From JAPUME01 sp027294185 (lineage in GTDB: Bacteria; Acidobacteriota; Terriglobia; UBA7540; JAPUME01): 64,000 bases of DNA. The position numbers were made by a program, and so were the translations under genes. Under the pieces are notes generated by a model, which was given only the letters and a program-made list of their open reading frames with translations, was not told the DNA's origin and did no database searches. The stretch is taken from NCBI GenBank assembly GCA_963555835.3, contig CAUVWZ020000002.1, positions 1,860,001 to 1,924,000 of the forward strand. The letters run 5' to 3'. Positions 25,556 to 34,406 of the stretch are shown in pieces. Positions within the stretch are counted from its first letter, which is position 1; every line of letters starts with the position of its first letter.

Positions 25556-26779
25556 ATGACCCGCCAGATTCTCCACGTCGATATGGACGCTTTCTTCGTT
25601 TCCATCGAAGAGCTGCAGAACCCCGTTTTGAAAGGGAAGCCGGTCGTTGTGGGGGGAAATCCGGAAGGACGAGGCGTTGTGGCCGCGGCGAGCTACGAAG
25701 CCAGAAAATACGGCGTCCATTCGGCCATGCCCGTGCGGACCGCCAGGCGGCTCTGCCCGCAGGCGATTTTTCTCCCTTCGCGGCACAGTCTCTATGGCGA
25801 GGTTTCCGAAGCCATCCACAAGATGTTCACCGACTTCAGTCCCGTCGTGGAGATGACCTCGATTGATGAAGCCTATCTCGACCTGACGGGCTGCGACCGT
25901 CTGTACGGATCAGCATTCCGCGCCGCGGATCAGTTGATACGCGCGGTCCGAAAGCAATTCGATCTGCCGTGCTCGGTAGGGGTATCGACCTCGAAGCTCG
26001 TCTCAAAGATCGCCTCCGATCAGGCCAAGCCTCACGGCCTGCTTTGCATCTTGCCCGGACACGAGCGCGCCTTCCTGCGCCCGCTGCCGATCCGAAGGCT
26101 CCCGGGAGTCGGCAAAGTAACAGAACCGGAAATCAAAGCCATGGGCATCCGAACCATCGGCGACTTACAGAAGATTCCCGGCAAAGCTCTCACCGACAAA
26201 TTCGGAAAGTTCGGTGAATGGTTGTCTCTGAAAGCGCAGGGGCAGGACACGGGCGCCTATGAGTACAGCGAAACCCCGCATTCGATCAGCCACGAAACCA
26301 CATTTTCGGAAGACAGCGCTGATCCCGAGATGTTCGAGCGGACTCTGTCTTACCTGTGCCAGCGGGTCGCTCGCCGGCTTCGCGACCACGGCTTGTTCAC
26401 TCGCACCGTCGGATTGAAGCTGCGAAACTCCCATTTTCGGACCTTTTCGCGCTCTCATACCCTGGCTCGACCGACGAACCTGGATTCCATACTTTTCGAA
26501 ACTGTGCTTGCCCTGCTCGGCCGCACCTACCGCCCAAAAACCAGGGTCCGCCTGCTGGGAGTCCAGGCGAGCCAACTGACTTCTTCTCCCGAGCAACTCG
26601 GTCTGCTGGAGCAGGATCGCGAAGGAAAGTGGGACCGAATTTACCAGGCCGCCGACAAGATTCGCGACCGCTACGGATTCCAAACCCTCCAGCTTGCCCG
26701 CTCGCTCGACCCTGCTCCGGAATCCACCAGGTCGCCCCATCGGAAAAAGCGATCGCCCGCCGGGCGGGGCGAAAAGTAA
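25556..26779 (+). CDS. dinB: DNA polymerase IV
   Basis: DinB is a Y-family translesion polymerase. The 407-aa product has the catalytic acidic residues in HVDMDAFF (Asp9) and SIDEAYLD (Asp104, Glu105), the helix-hairpin-helix thumb (RRLPGVGKVTEPEIKAMGI) and a little-finger domain. A longer in-frame reading would overlap prmC; ATG 25556 fits the conserved N-terminus. No LexA-type site directly precedes it because it sits in the prfA transcript. It is a second specialised polymerase besides the B-family cassette at the left edge. Confidence 0.94.
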   Translation: MTRQILHVDMDAFFVSIEELQNPVLKGKPVVVGGNPEGRGVVAAASYEARKYGVHSAMPVRTARRLCPQAIFLPSRHSLYGEVSEAIHKMFTDFSPVVEMTSIDEAYLDLTGCDRLYGSAFRAADQLIRAVRKQFDLPCSVGVSTSKLVSKIASDQAKPHGLLCILPGHERAFLRPLPIRRLPGVGKVTEPEIKAMGIRTIGDLQKIPGKALTDKFGKFGEWLSLKAQGQDTGAYEYSETPHSISHETTFSEDSADPEMFERTLSYLCQRVARRLRDHGLFTRTVGLKLRNSHFRTFSRSHTLARPTNLDSILFETVLALLGRTYRPKTRVRLLGVQASQLTSSPEQLGLLEQDREGKWDRIYQAADKIRDRYGFQTLQLARSLDPAPESTRSPHRKKRSPAGRGEK

Positions 26780-26817
26780 TTGCCAGTTCCACCCCGGTTC
26801 GGTTCTAATGATTCGCA

Positions 26818-28134
26818 ATGCCCGGAAAAGAACAGACTGCTGAGGGGATCATCCGTCAACTTCGCGGGAAAGGCTTTCAAGCCTACCTGGTGGGCGGCTG
26901 CGTGCGCGATCTCATGATGGGGGTCTCGCCCAGGGATTACGATATTGCAACCGACGCCCTGCCCGAGGAGGTCAGCCGAATTTTTCCCGAAACCATCCCC
27001 GTCGGTATCCAATTCGGCGTTCAGTTGGTGATTCAGCAGGAAAACCAACACGAGGTGGCAACCTTCCGAAGCGACCATCGCTACGAGGACGGAAGGCACC
27101 CCACCGAGGTCCGTTACTCGAAAAGCGCCCAGGAGGACGTGGAACGGCGCGACTTCACGGTCAACGGCCTTCTCTTTGACCCGCTGGAAAATAAAGTTCT
27201 CGATTTCGTCAACGGCCAGCAGGATATCAAGCAGCGAGTCATCCGCACCATCGGCGAGGCAGAAACTCGATTCAGGGAAGACCACCTCCGGTTGATGCGG
27301 GCCGTGCGTTTCGCCTCAAGGCTCGACTTCTCGATCCATCCGGAAACCTTCGCCGCCCTCCGGAAACTCGCCCCCTCCATCCAATCCGTAAGCGCCGAGC
27401 GGGTTCGGGATGAAATCCTGAAAATTCTGACCGAAGGCGGAGCGCGGCGCGGCTTTAAGCTACTGGATGAGACGGGCCTGCTGCATGAGGTTCTCCCCGA
27501 AGTGGAAAAGATGAAGGGGGTGGAGCAGCCGCCCCAGTTTCATCCCGAGGGAGACGTCTGGGTGCACACGCTGATGATGCTCGCACAACTCGAATCGCCC
27601 ACCCCGACCCTCGCGCTCGGCGTGCTCCTGCACGACGTCGGCAAACCACCCACGTTCAGCGTCTCCGATCGCATCCGTTTCAACAACCACGCCGAGGTAG
27701 GAACCCGAATGGCGGAAGAAATTTGCGGACGGTTGCGGCTGCCGACGCGCGTTACCGAGAGAGTTTGCGAATTAATCCGCCACCATCTCCGCTTCAAGGA
27801 TTTCCCGCAGATGCGGCCCGCCAAACAGAAGCGGTTCCTGCGCATGGACGGTTTCGAGGAACATCTCGAGCTTCACCGGATCGATTGCAGCTCGAGCCAC
27901 GGCGACCTGAGGAATTATGAACTCGCGCGCAAGATGCTGGCTGAGACGCCCGCCGAGGATATCCGTCCCGTCCCGCTCATCACCGGCCGCGACCTGATCG
28001 AGCAGGGCTACCAACCGGGGCCGCTTTTTAAGGAAATCCTCAGCGCCGTCGAGGACGCCCAGTTGGAAGGAACCCTCCACTCCCAACCGGAAGCACTCCG
28101 GCTCATTCGGGAGAAATTTCCCCGTAAAAACTGA
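26818..28134 (+). CDS. CCA tRNA nucleotidyltransferase / poly(A) polymerase family with HD domain
   Basis: The 438-aa protein has a class II nucleotidyltransferase head (YLVGGCVRDLMMG, then RDYDIATDA with the metal-binding aspartates), the RRDFTVN motif and the ERVRDEILKIL flexible-loop region. A C-terminal HD phosphohydrolase domain follows (GVLLHDVGKPPTF). This layout is typical of CCA-adding enzymes with HD domain; the close similarity of PcnB makes a poly(A) polymerase role possible. It is the last gene of the prfA operon, 38 bp after dinB. Confidence 0.88.
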   Translation: MPGKEQTAEGIIRQLRGKGFQAYLVGGCVRDLMMGVSPRDYDIATDALPEEVSRIFPETIPVGIQFGVQLVIQQENQHEVATFRSDHRYEDGRHPTEVRYSKSAQEDVERRDFTVNGLLFDPLENKVLDFVNGQQDIKQRVIRTIGEAETRFREDHLRLMRAVRFASRLDFSIHPETFAALRKLAPSIQSVSAERVRDEILKILTEGGARRGFKLLDETGLLHEVLPEVEKMKGVEQPPQFHPEGDVWVHTLMMLAQLESPTPTLALGVLLHDVGKPPTFSVSDRIRFNNHAEVGTRMAEEICGRLRLPTRVTERVCELIRHHLRFKDFPQMRPAKQKRFLRMDGFEEHLELHRIDCSSSHGDLRNYELARKMLAETPAEDIRPVPLITGRDLIEQGYQPGPLFKEILSAVEDAQLEGTLHSQPEALRLIREKFPRKN

Positions 28135-28175
28135 AGGGAGGTCGATTCGTTCACGATGAGGCGATCCGATAACGA

Positions 28176-30194
28176 TCAGGCGGTGGGCGTGGCTGCCGGG
28201 TTCGAGTCGCCGATCTGAACCAGAGGCCTTCCGAACTCCAAAACATCGGTGGGGCACACCTGGAGGCAAATGCCGCATCCGATGCAAGCGCTGTTATTCA
28301 GGCCGAAAGCTTCTCCTCGCAGGGCAAACTGCATCACATCGACGCCGACCTCGCAGTATCGTGTGCACATGCCGCAGGCGATGCAGCGCTTCTTGTCCGG
28401 AGTAATGCGGAAGCGGCTCATTTTCTTCCCCACGATGTTCATCCACCCCACGACCGGACACCAGTAGCGACACCAGGTCTTGCCACCGGAGAATGGATAG
28501 AGCGCGACCGGAATGATGGCGATCAGAAGCAGATCCACCGTGTATCCATAGACCTTCTTGATGTTCCATCCACCCAGAGAAACGTCCCAACCGAAGGCGA
28601 CCACAACGGTGGCGATCAGGGCAAACCCGGTCACCACGTAGATATAGCGTTCCCGGCGCCGGTTGAGGGGTCCCTTGGGTGAGTAGTGCCGCCAGCTATC
28701 GCCCACGGTTTCCGCCAGACCACCGCAGCCACAGACCCAGGTACAGAACTTCTTCCCATGAAACAGTACGGACAGGGGCACACCGACCAGGATCAAAGCG
28801 AGACCCCAGACCCAGTAACCGTAGGATTGCATGATGGACTCAATCGTCGAAGGCCCCAGGACCAGAGGCCAGGGATAGAAGATGCTGTAGGCCATCCAGT
28901 CGTGCACCAGGAGTTCCGGCACAATGAAGAAGAAAAACACCTGGAAGAAGATCAACGAGCTGAGCCGCAGAGTCTGGTTGCCGTGCTTGCGGGGGGAAGG
29001 CTTCCAGCGGAACGCCCCCCAGCGCCGGATGGCCTTGATGCCGAAGACAAGGACGACCACCGAATAGGTGAGCGGATAAAGCTTGTCGAGATTCCACGAA
29101 CCGATGCGAATGAGGTCCGGATGAATCTTTTTCGTCAGGTAGAAAGCCCCGACCAGCAGAATGCTGAAAATCAATCCGAAAGATCGCCACAAATGCCAGT
29201 CCCGGTCATAGGCAATTTTGCAGCGCTTGTAGAAATCGGTGGGGAGAGAAGTCCGGTCCACACCGGCAAGCATGTAGACCACGTCGTTCGGCAGGGTCAC
29301 TTCCTTGCCCTGCTGGCGCAGGACGGCTTCGCGCTCCCCGAGGCGCGTGACCACGCCCTCGGAGTAGACGGTAATCTTCCCCTGCTCCTCCAGGCGACGG
29401 AGGGCCTCGATGGATCCGAGATTGCATCCCGCCGGGTCCTCCCCCTGACAGGCCAGGGTCACGCGGTTGCGCTCGGCCAGGTCGGCCACGGTTTCCAGAG
29501 CCCCGTCGGTCAAGCCAACGACAAGAACGTCCTTGCCGACCACATCTTCCGGGTTGGGAAGCTCGTAGTGGACCTTCGGCTCTCCCTCCTCGGCCACATC
29601 GAGTTTCTTGAAATGGATCAGACGCCCGACGGCCAGGATGACCCGCCGGCACGTATAGTCGCGCTTGTCGGTGCGGACGGTAATGACTTTCCGGCTCTGG
29701 ATGTCCTTTACCGTTTCGCCCAGGCTGACAACGGGAGGGTGGTCCTCCAGGAGCTTCTCCCAGTCCTCCACCAGGTCACAGCTTGCAACGTCGCGGTCAA
29801 AAGGCAAGGCGGCTCTGACGGTTCGCTCGCCGGTCGAAGGGTAATAGAGCAGCTTGCAACGGGCAAAGCTGCGGAGGGTATGGAACAGGCGCTTGCGCTC
29901 AAGAATCAAGTAGCGCACCCCGGCCTTCCCAAATTCCAGGGCTGCCGCTACCCCCGAAGGTCCCCCGCCGACAATGACCACGTCATAATCCAGACCCTGC
30001 GGTCCTTCTGGCAGGGTATCCGCAATGTGGCGCGCAACCTCTTTTCCCTGATTGAGAGCTGCCTTGATGTCGGGAGACCCCGTTGCATCCCCTGCAATGA
30101 AAACACCCTGAACGCTCGATTCGTTTTTCTTGCCGAGAATGGGGAACCGCTCCCCCATGTCGAAAATGGAGCCGCGACCTGTCAGAAAAGCCAT
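28176..30194 (-). CDS. Membrane flavo-iron-sulfur fusion protein (permuted flavoprotein + NapH/NosR-type + 2[4Fe-4S])
   Basis: The 672-aa protein joins several redox modules. Residues about 29-55 carry GVFIAGDATGSPDIKAALNQ, normally the C-terminal FAD motif of thioredoxin-reductase-like enzymes. It is followed by, not preceded by, the N-terminal FAD motif YDVVIVGGGPSGVAAALEF (69-87) and an NAD(P) Rossmann motif (DVLVVGLTDGALETVADLA), a circular permutation. From about 335 on there are five or six membrane helices with cysteine motifs CTWVCGCGG and CRYWCP, as in NapH/NosR. The C-terminus has two ferredoxin clusters (CIACGMCTRYC and CIGCGICLQVCP). I infer electron transfer from NAD(P)H through FAD to a quinone or periplasmic acceptor. 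The gene follows cstA by 18 bp. Confidence 0.82.
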   Translation of the reverse strand: MAFLTGRGSIFDMGERFPILGKKNESSVQGVFIAGDATGSPDIKAALNQGKEVARHIADTLPEGPQGLDYDVVIVGGGPSGVAAALEFGKAGVRYLILERKRLFHTLRSFARCKLLYYPSTGERTVRAALPFDRDVASCDLVEDWEKLLEDHPPVVSLGETVKDIQSRKVITVRTDKRDYTCRRVILAVGRLIHFKKLDVAEEGEPKVHYELPNPEDVVGKDVLVVGLTDGALETVADLAERNRVTLACQGEDPAGCNLGSIEALRRLEEQGKITVYSEGVVTRLGEREAVLRQQGKEVTLPNDVVYMLAGVDRTSLPTDFYKRCKIAYDRDWHLWRSFGLIFSILLVGAFYLTKKIHPDLIRIGSWNLDKLYPLTYSVVVLVFGIKAIRRWGAFRWKPSPRKHGNQTLRLSSLIFFQVFFFFIVPELLVHDWMAYSIFYPWPLVLGPSTIESIMQSYGYWVWGLALILVGVPLSVLFHGKKFCTWVCGCGGLAETVGDSWRHYSPKGPLNRRRERYIYVVTGFALIATVVVAFGWDVSLGGWNIKKVYGYTVDLLLIAIIPVALYPFSGGKTWCRYWCPVVGWMNIVGKKMSRFRITPDKKRCIACGMCTRYCEVGVDVMQFALRGEAFGLNNSACIGCGICLQVCPTDVLEFGRPLVQIGDSNPAATPTA

Positions 30195-30212
30195 AAGTCC
30201 CTATTCTAACGG

Positions 30213-31892
30213 TTAAGAGGTTGGCTCGGCCAATTTCTCTCCCGCACCCGGGCCCTTGCTGCGGAGACGCCCGATGGCCTCACCCACCAGCCAGAGGCTC
30301 AAGGAAAAAATGATGACCCCGATCACGAGAAGGGTGCTCTCCCCCATCTCCCAGAAATCCCCGATCTTCAACACCATCGCCGTAACCGTGGTTACCATCA
30401 TGAAGACCATGGGAACGAGTGTGAACCAGAAGTTCCGTTTCCGCTCGATCAGGTAGAGCGTGACGGTAAGCAAGGTCAGCGCGCCCATGATCTGGTTGGT
30501 GGTGCCGAACAACTGCCAGAGAGCCATCCCCGCCGGCTGCCCGTCAACCGTGAAAAAGGCGAAGAATCCTATCGCTCCGACGGCAAGCAGCGAGGCCACG
30601 TAGCGGTTGTGCAATGCGGGCACCTGCAAGGTCTCTGAAATCTCACTGATGTTATAGCGCAGGAGACGAGTGCCCGAGTCGAGCGTGGTCAGGGCAAAGG
30701 AGACGGCAATCAGGGCAATGAAGGCCTGCGCCACCGGCAGGGGAATTCCAAGCTGGTTCACGAACACCGCCGCCCCATCGATGAAGCCTTTCATTTTGTT
30801 TGCCAAGCCCTGGGCCACCTCCCAGCTTCGATAATGGTCGTTCCAGGCTGCGGTCGAGGCAAAGCCGGCCGTGCAGGCCAGAACTGAGATCAAGCCGAGC
30901 AGCGATTCTCCTATCATGCCTCCGTAGCCGATAAAGACCGCATCCGTCTCACGGGAGATCTGCTTGGAGGTGGTACCGGAAGCCACCAGCCCGTGGAACC
31001 CGGAAATTGCGCCGCAGGCGATGACGATAAAAACAAAGGGGAAAATCGGGGGAGCATCGGGCGGGTTAAGCTGAACGGTCGGCGCCATGAATTGCGGCCG
31101 CATCCAGAAGAAGCCCAGGTAAGCCATTCCCAACCCCAGGTAGAGAAGCAGGGAGTTGATGTAGTCACGGGGTTGTAGCAGCAGCCAGACGGGCAAAACC
31201 GAAGCCAGAAAGGCATAGCCGAGTAACAGGTAACTCCAGCTTCCCAGGGACAGGTCGGGGCCGGGAAGCGTCAATCCCGCCGCGATGGCCAGCATCATCA
31301 GCAGGAAGCCCATCGCCGTCGCCGGGCCCAACTTCGCCCGGCGGCGAAACATGGCCCAGCCGATCACCAGGGCGATGGCCATCAGGCTGAAGGTCGGGAT
31401 CACCACCTGAGGGTAAAACTCGGAGGTAAACAACGTGGCGCAGATGAAAACGAAAACTCCCATGGCCAACGACACGAGGAAGAAAATCAGGATGTGGAAC
31501 AGGGTCTTGGCGCGAGGCCCGATGATGTCTTCGGCCACCTTGCCGATGCTCATCCCCCGGGCGCGCATGGAAAGCACCAGAGCGCTGAAGTCGTGAACCG
31601 CGCCGATGAAAAGCGTCCCAAAAACAACCCACAACATGCCCGGCAGCCAGCCCCAGATGACGGCAATCGCGGGACCCAGCATGGGAGAGAGGCCCGCAAT
31701 GGAGGCGTAGTGATGGCCGAAAAGAACATACCGGTTGGTGGGAACATAGTCGACGTCGTCCCTCAATACTGTGGCCGGTGTGCTCACAGTCGGGTCCAGG
31801 CGAAAGACCTCCCGCCCGAGGAAACGGGCGTAGAGGCGATAAACCACGAAATAAGTGACGAGACACCCCAATGCTGCCGCACCAGCTTCCAT
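30213..31892 (-). CDS. cstA: Carbon starvation protein A (pyruvate/peptide transporter family)
   Basis: The 559-aa polytopic membrane protein has the CstA signature: RFLGREVFRLDP, TNRYVLFGHHYASIAGLSPMLGPAIAVIWGW and FGTLFIGAVHDFSALVLSMRARGMSIG. CstA proteins import pyruvate or peptides under carbon limitation. This is the short form without the long C-terminal domain of E. coli CstA (about 700 aa). It is the first gene of a likely two-gene operon with the flavo-iron-sulfur protein. The ATG at 31892 has a weak GGGGTAGCG before it. The region 31893-32058 shows no further gene. Confidence 0.93.
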   Translation of the reverse strand: MEAGAAALGCLVTYFVVYRLYARFLGREVFRLDPTVSTPATVLRDDVDYVPTNRYVLFGHHYASIAGLSPMLGPAIAVIWGWLPGMLWVVFGTLFIGAVHDFSALVLSMRARGMSIGKVAEDIIGPRAKTLFHILIFFLVSLAMGVFVFICATLFTSEFYPQVVIPTFSLMAIALVIGWAMFRRRAKLGPATAMGFLLMMLAIAAGLTLPGPDLSLGSWSYLLLGYAFLASVLPVWLLLQPRDYINSLLLYLGLGMAYLGFFWMRPQFMAPTVQLNPPDAPPIFPFVFIVIACGAISGFHGLVASGTTSKQISRETDAVFIGYGGMIGESLLGLISVLACTAGFASTAAWNDHYRSWEVAQGLANKMKGFIDGAAVFVNQLGIPLPVAQAFIALIAVSFALTTLDSGTRLLRYNISEISETLQVPALHNRYVASLLAVGAIGFFAFFTVDGQPAGMALWQLFGTTNQIMGALTLLTVTLYLIERKRNFWFTLVPMVFMMVTTVTAMVLKIGDFWEMGESTLLVIGVIIFSLSLWLVGEAIGRLRSKGPGAGEKLAEPTS

Positions 31893-32058
31893 TTCGCTAC
31901 CCCTTTGGTTCGAAGGGAACTTTTACCACACCCTCGGCCAGTTCGCCATCTTCTCCTAGTATATAGATTCTCAAGGCCGAAAAGGGGTTCGGCAGAGTGG
32001 TGCCGCGCAACCTGTGGGATATTCGGCCATTTTCAAGGGAATACAGCGCCTTTTGGGA

Positions 32059-32087
32059 TTGCAAGGCGGAGCGGGGCGTAATAGAAT
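32059..32087 (+). promoter_or_regulatory. Promoter of rpmE
   Basis: TTGCAA (32059-32064), a 17-bp spacer and TAGAAT (32082-32087) precede the rpmE ATG by about 40 bp. CAGGAGAAGC gives the ribosome-binding site. Confidence 0.6.
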
Positions 32088-32125
32088 AGGTGTTTTCCTA
32101 GAGTACGCGAAGAATCAGGAGAAGC

Positions 32126-32371
32126 ATGAAGCAGGGTATCCATCCCGACTACCAGGAAGTCAACGTAAGCTGTGCCTGTGGAAACTCATTCCGCACCCGG
32201 TCCACACACAAAGGCGACATCCGCCTGGAGATCTGCTCGAGTTGTCATCCATTTTTTACAGGAAAGCAGAAACTGGTCGATAGCGCGGGCCGGGTCGAGC
32301 GCTTTCTGAGGAAGTACGGATCCAAGGTCCAAAAATCCGCTGACGCCGTGGCGGCGGCGGAGAAGAACTAG
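32126..32371 (+). CDS. rpmE: 50S ribosomal protein L31 (zinc form)
   Basis: The 81-aa product matches L31: MKQGIHPDYQEV, then CACGNSF and CSSCHPFFTGKQKLVDSAGRVERF. It keeps the cysteines of the zinc-binding C+ form, so a zinc-independent paralogue may exist elsewhere. The C-terminal tail is Ala/Lys rich. GGAGAAG precedes the ATG, and the gene has its own promoter. Confidence 0.95.
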   Translation: MKQGIHPDYQEVNVSCACGNSFRTRSTHKGDIRLEICSSCHPFFTGKQKLVDSAGRVERFLRKYGSKVQKSADAVAAAEKN

Positions 32372-32532
32372 GGTCTCTCGGCGGCACCGAGCAGCGAAGT
32401 CGTTTTCCATTCCGGCATCTTCCCAGGGCCGAGGGCACTTTCGAACTCTAACCGTTTCTAGGTTGAGGTTCAAAGAGTCCCGGGAAATTCGAGCTTCACA
32501 TCTGATTACCCTGTCCAACGAAAAAATCGGCA

Positions 32533-33333
32533 ATGACCTCACCATCACCCGATAATCCCTACGTCACCCACTCCAAGGTTTACTTGTTGGGAAAACAGTC
32601 GGTCGTAGCCGAGGAGCTCCAGCGCTTCCTCGACGACGAGGGATTGGTCTTTTCCACCGACACCCCGGTGGCGGGGGAAGTTCTGGCCGAGATTGCCGGC
32701 CGCACCTGCTACATGTCGTTCGGGAAAGGCCGAAAGACGAATCTCGAATATCTGGAAAACATCATTTCATCCAAACACGGGAGCGTGCTGGAACATGTGG
32801 TCTGGAACCTGCTGCTTACCGGCATCAGCCGGTCGCTGACGCACGAGCTGGTCCGTCATCGCGCGGGTTTCGGCTACTCGCAACTCTCCCAGCGCTACGT
32901 GGACGAAAGCACAGCCTCCTACGTCGTGCCTCCTCTTTATCAGGAAAACGAAGAATTACGGCGGAAGTGGACCGAGACCATCGAGTGCGTGCGAAAGGCC
33001 TACGCGGAGCTGGCCGAAATGTCCAGCCGCCACGTGAAGGAGAAATATCCGGAAATGTCGCCGCGGGACCGGCGGAAGCTCACCCGGCAGGCGGCGCGCT
33101 CCGTGCTGCCCAACGCCTGTGAGACCAAGATCTTCGTCACCGGCAATTCACGTTCCTGGCGCCATTTCCTGGAGCTTCGCGGCACTCCTCACGCCGACAC
33201 CGAGATTCGGCTGCTGGCCGTCGAGATCTTCAAAGCCCTGAAAAAAGAGAGCCCCAACATCTTCAACGACCTCACCCTGGTGGAAGGCTCCGACGGGATG
33301 CCGTGCGTCTCGGTTGTTCATTCCAAGGTTTAG
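32533..33333 (+). CDS. thyX: Flavin-dependent thymidylate synthase
   Basis: ThyX makes dTMP from dUMP with methylene-tetrahydrofolate, NADPH and FAD. The 266-aa product has the signature starting at R108-H109-R110 followed by SQLSQRYVD. Counting from RHR there are eight residues before the conserved Ser rather than the canonical seven. The rest (an early GRTCYMSF segment and RSVLPNACETK-type) is normal. No ThyA is seen in the window. The ATG at 32533 has a weak ribosome-binding site. Confidence 0.92.
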   Translation: MTSPSPDNPYVTHSKVYLLGKQSVVAEELQRFLDDEGLVFSTDTPVAGEVLAEIAGRTCYMSFGKGRKTNLEYLENIISSKHGSVLEHVVWNLLLTGISRSLTHELVRHRAGFGYSQLSQRYVDESTASYVVPPLYQENEELRRKWTETIECVRKAYAELAEMSSRHVKEKYPEMSPRDRRKLTRQAARSVLPNACETKIFVTGNSRSWRHFLELRGTPHADTEIRLLAVEIFKALKKESPNIFNDLTLVEGSDGMPCVSVVHSKV

Positions 33334-33348
33334 TTTCGGCGACGCCCC

Positions 33349-34320
33349 TCAGTCCCGCGACTCCCGGCCCACACGATCCAGCAAACGCATCACATCGTTT
33401 TCGCAAGCCTGCCGGCTGACCCCAACCATTTCAAGCTCCCCCAATACGTCCTTGAGGTTTTCCTCGAAGAAGGTCCGACCCTCATCCCCCCTGCCGAGGA
33501 CGGAATGAAGGAGGGACGTATGAATAAGAATCGAGACCGTTCGATTCCTTCGCAATCTCCACTCCCTCAGGTGTTGACGGAGAACCCGCTCGAAATAATC
33601 AGAAAAATCCGCTGACGCCCGCGTGAATTGTCCGTCGCGGTAAGCGTAAACGGTCGGCAACAGCGGCGCCTTTGAGGGGGATACACAGGAGACGGGAAGG
33701 GGAAGCTGAACGATCAACTCCCAGACGCCGTCGCCATTGAGGTCTCGGGCCTCCAGGCCCTCAAAGGGTAAGCCCGAGATTCCCTCGATTCGGCCCAGGT
33801 TTCTCACACCGGGAACGCCGACCGACATAATCGTTGCCGTCGTGCAACAGTATGCGCCACCGGAATATTGCCCCAGGATGACCTCGGGCACCTGGTCACC
33901 ATTCAAATCACGGGCATAAAGAGGCACAGGCCGGCGATCGCGGCGTGGCTGCGAAAAATCGTAAAGCCGAGTCCAGGGATCCCGGGACCCCTCCAGCGTA
34001 TCGATTTCATACAGCAGACCCAGTTCCTGGTCATAAAGAATGAATTTCCCCTGGGTGAAGACCAGAGGCGGCGAGATATAGCGGTAAACCACTCCCCTCA
34101 GAGTCCCGACCTCGAGAATCTCTACGGCTTCCATTCCGTCGAGGCGGGGAATCCGGAACCCATCGGCCGAAGCAGACGAAAGCTCCCCAGTCTCCGCGCC
34201 GGAGGAGGAAGGTTCGGTAGGAGCCTCGGAGAGCTTCTGCAGAGCCAGGACTGCGAGCAGGATTGTCGCCGCCAACAATAACGACAGGACCGCTCCTCCG
34301 CTTTTTGATCCTCCAAACAT
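33349..34320 (-). CDS. Membrane-anchored protein with FG-GAP/VCBS-like calcium-binding segments, 323 aa
   Basis: An N-terminal membrane anchor (about 9-28) precedes a Ser/Glu-rich linker, then a beta-rich domain with two Asp-rich loops, DLNGDQVPEV and DLNGDGVWEL. These match the calcium-binding DxNxDGxxD pattern of FG-GAP/VCBS repeats. A CC pair (GGAYCCTTAT) lies between them. The C-terminal 90 residues are helical (LRQHLREWRLRRN, EENLKDVLGELEMVG). It is probably periplasmic and anchored in the inner membrane; the function is unknown. Confidence 0.7.
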   Translation of the reverse strand: MFGGSKSGGAVLSLLLAATILLAVLALQKLSEAPTEPSSSGAETGELSSASADGFRIPRLDGMEAVEILEVGTLRGVVYRYISPPLVFTQGKFILYDQELGLLYEIDTLEGSRDPWTRLYDFSQPRRDRRPVPLYARDLNGDQVPEVILGQYSGGAYCCTTATIMSVGVPGVRNLGRIEGISGLPFEGLEARDLNGDGVWELIVQLPLPVSCVSPSKAPLLPTVYAYRDGQFTRASADFSDYFERVLRQHLREWRLRRNRTVSILIHTSLLHSVLGRGDEGRTFFEENLKDVLGELEMVGVSRQACENDVMRLLDRVGRESRD

Positions 34321-34406
34321 CCGCTATCTCAATACCTCGCCCGCCCCATGAATGCCTGACTCATCATATCCCAAATGGAACCCTTGCTCCATCCGGAGAG
34401 TGCCGT

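Noticed and set aside
28686..30209. Open frame of about 500 codons on the plus strand opposite the flavo-iron-sulfur gene
   Set aside because: Composition is His/Gln/Asp rich as typical for antisense frames; the minus strand encodes clear redox motifs.
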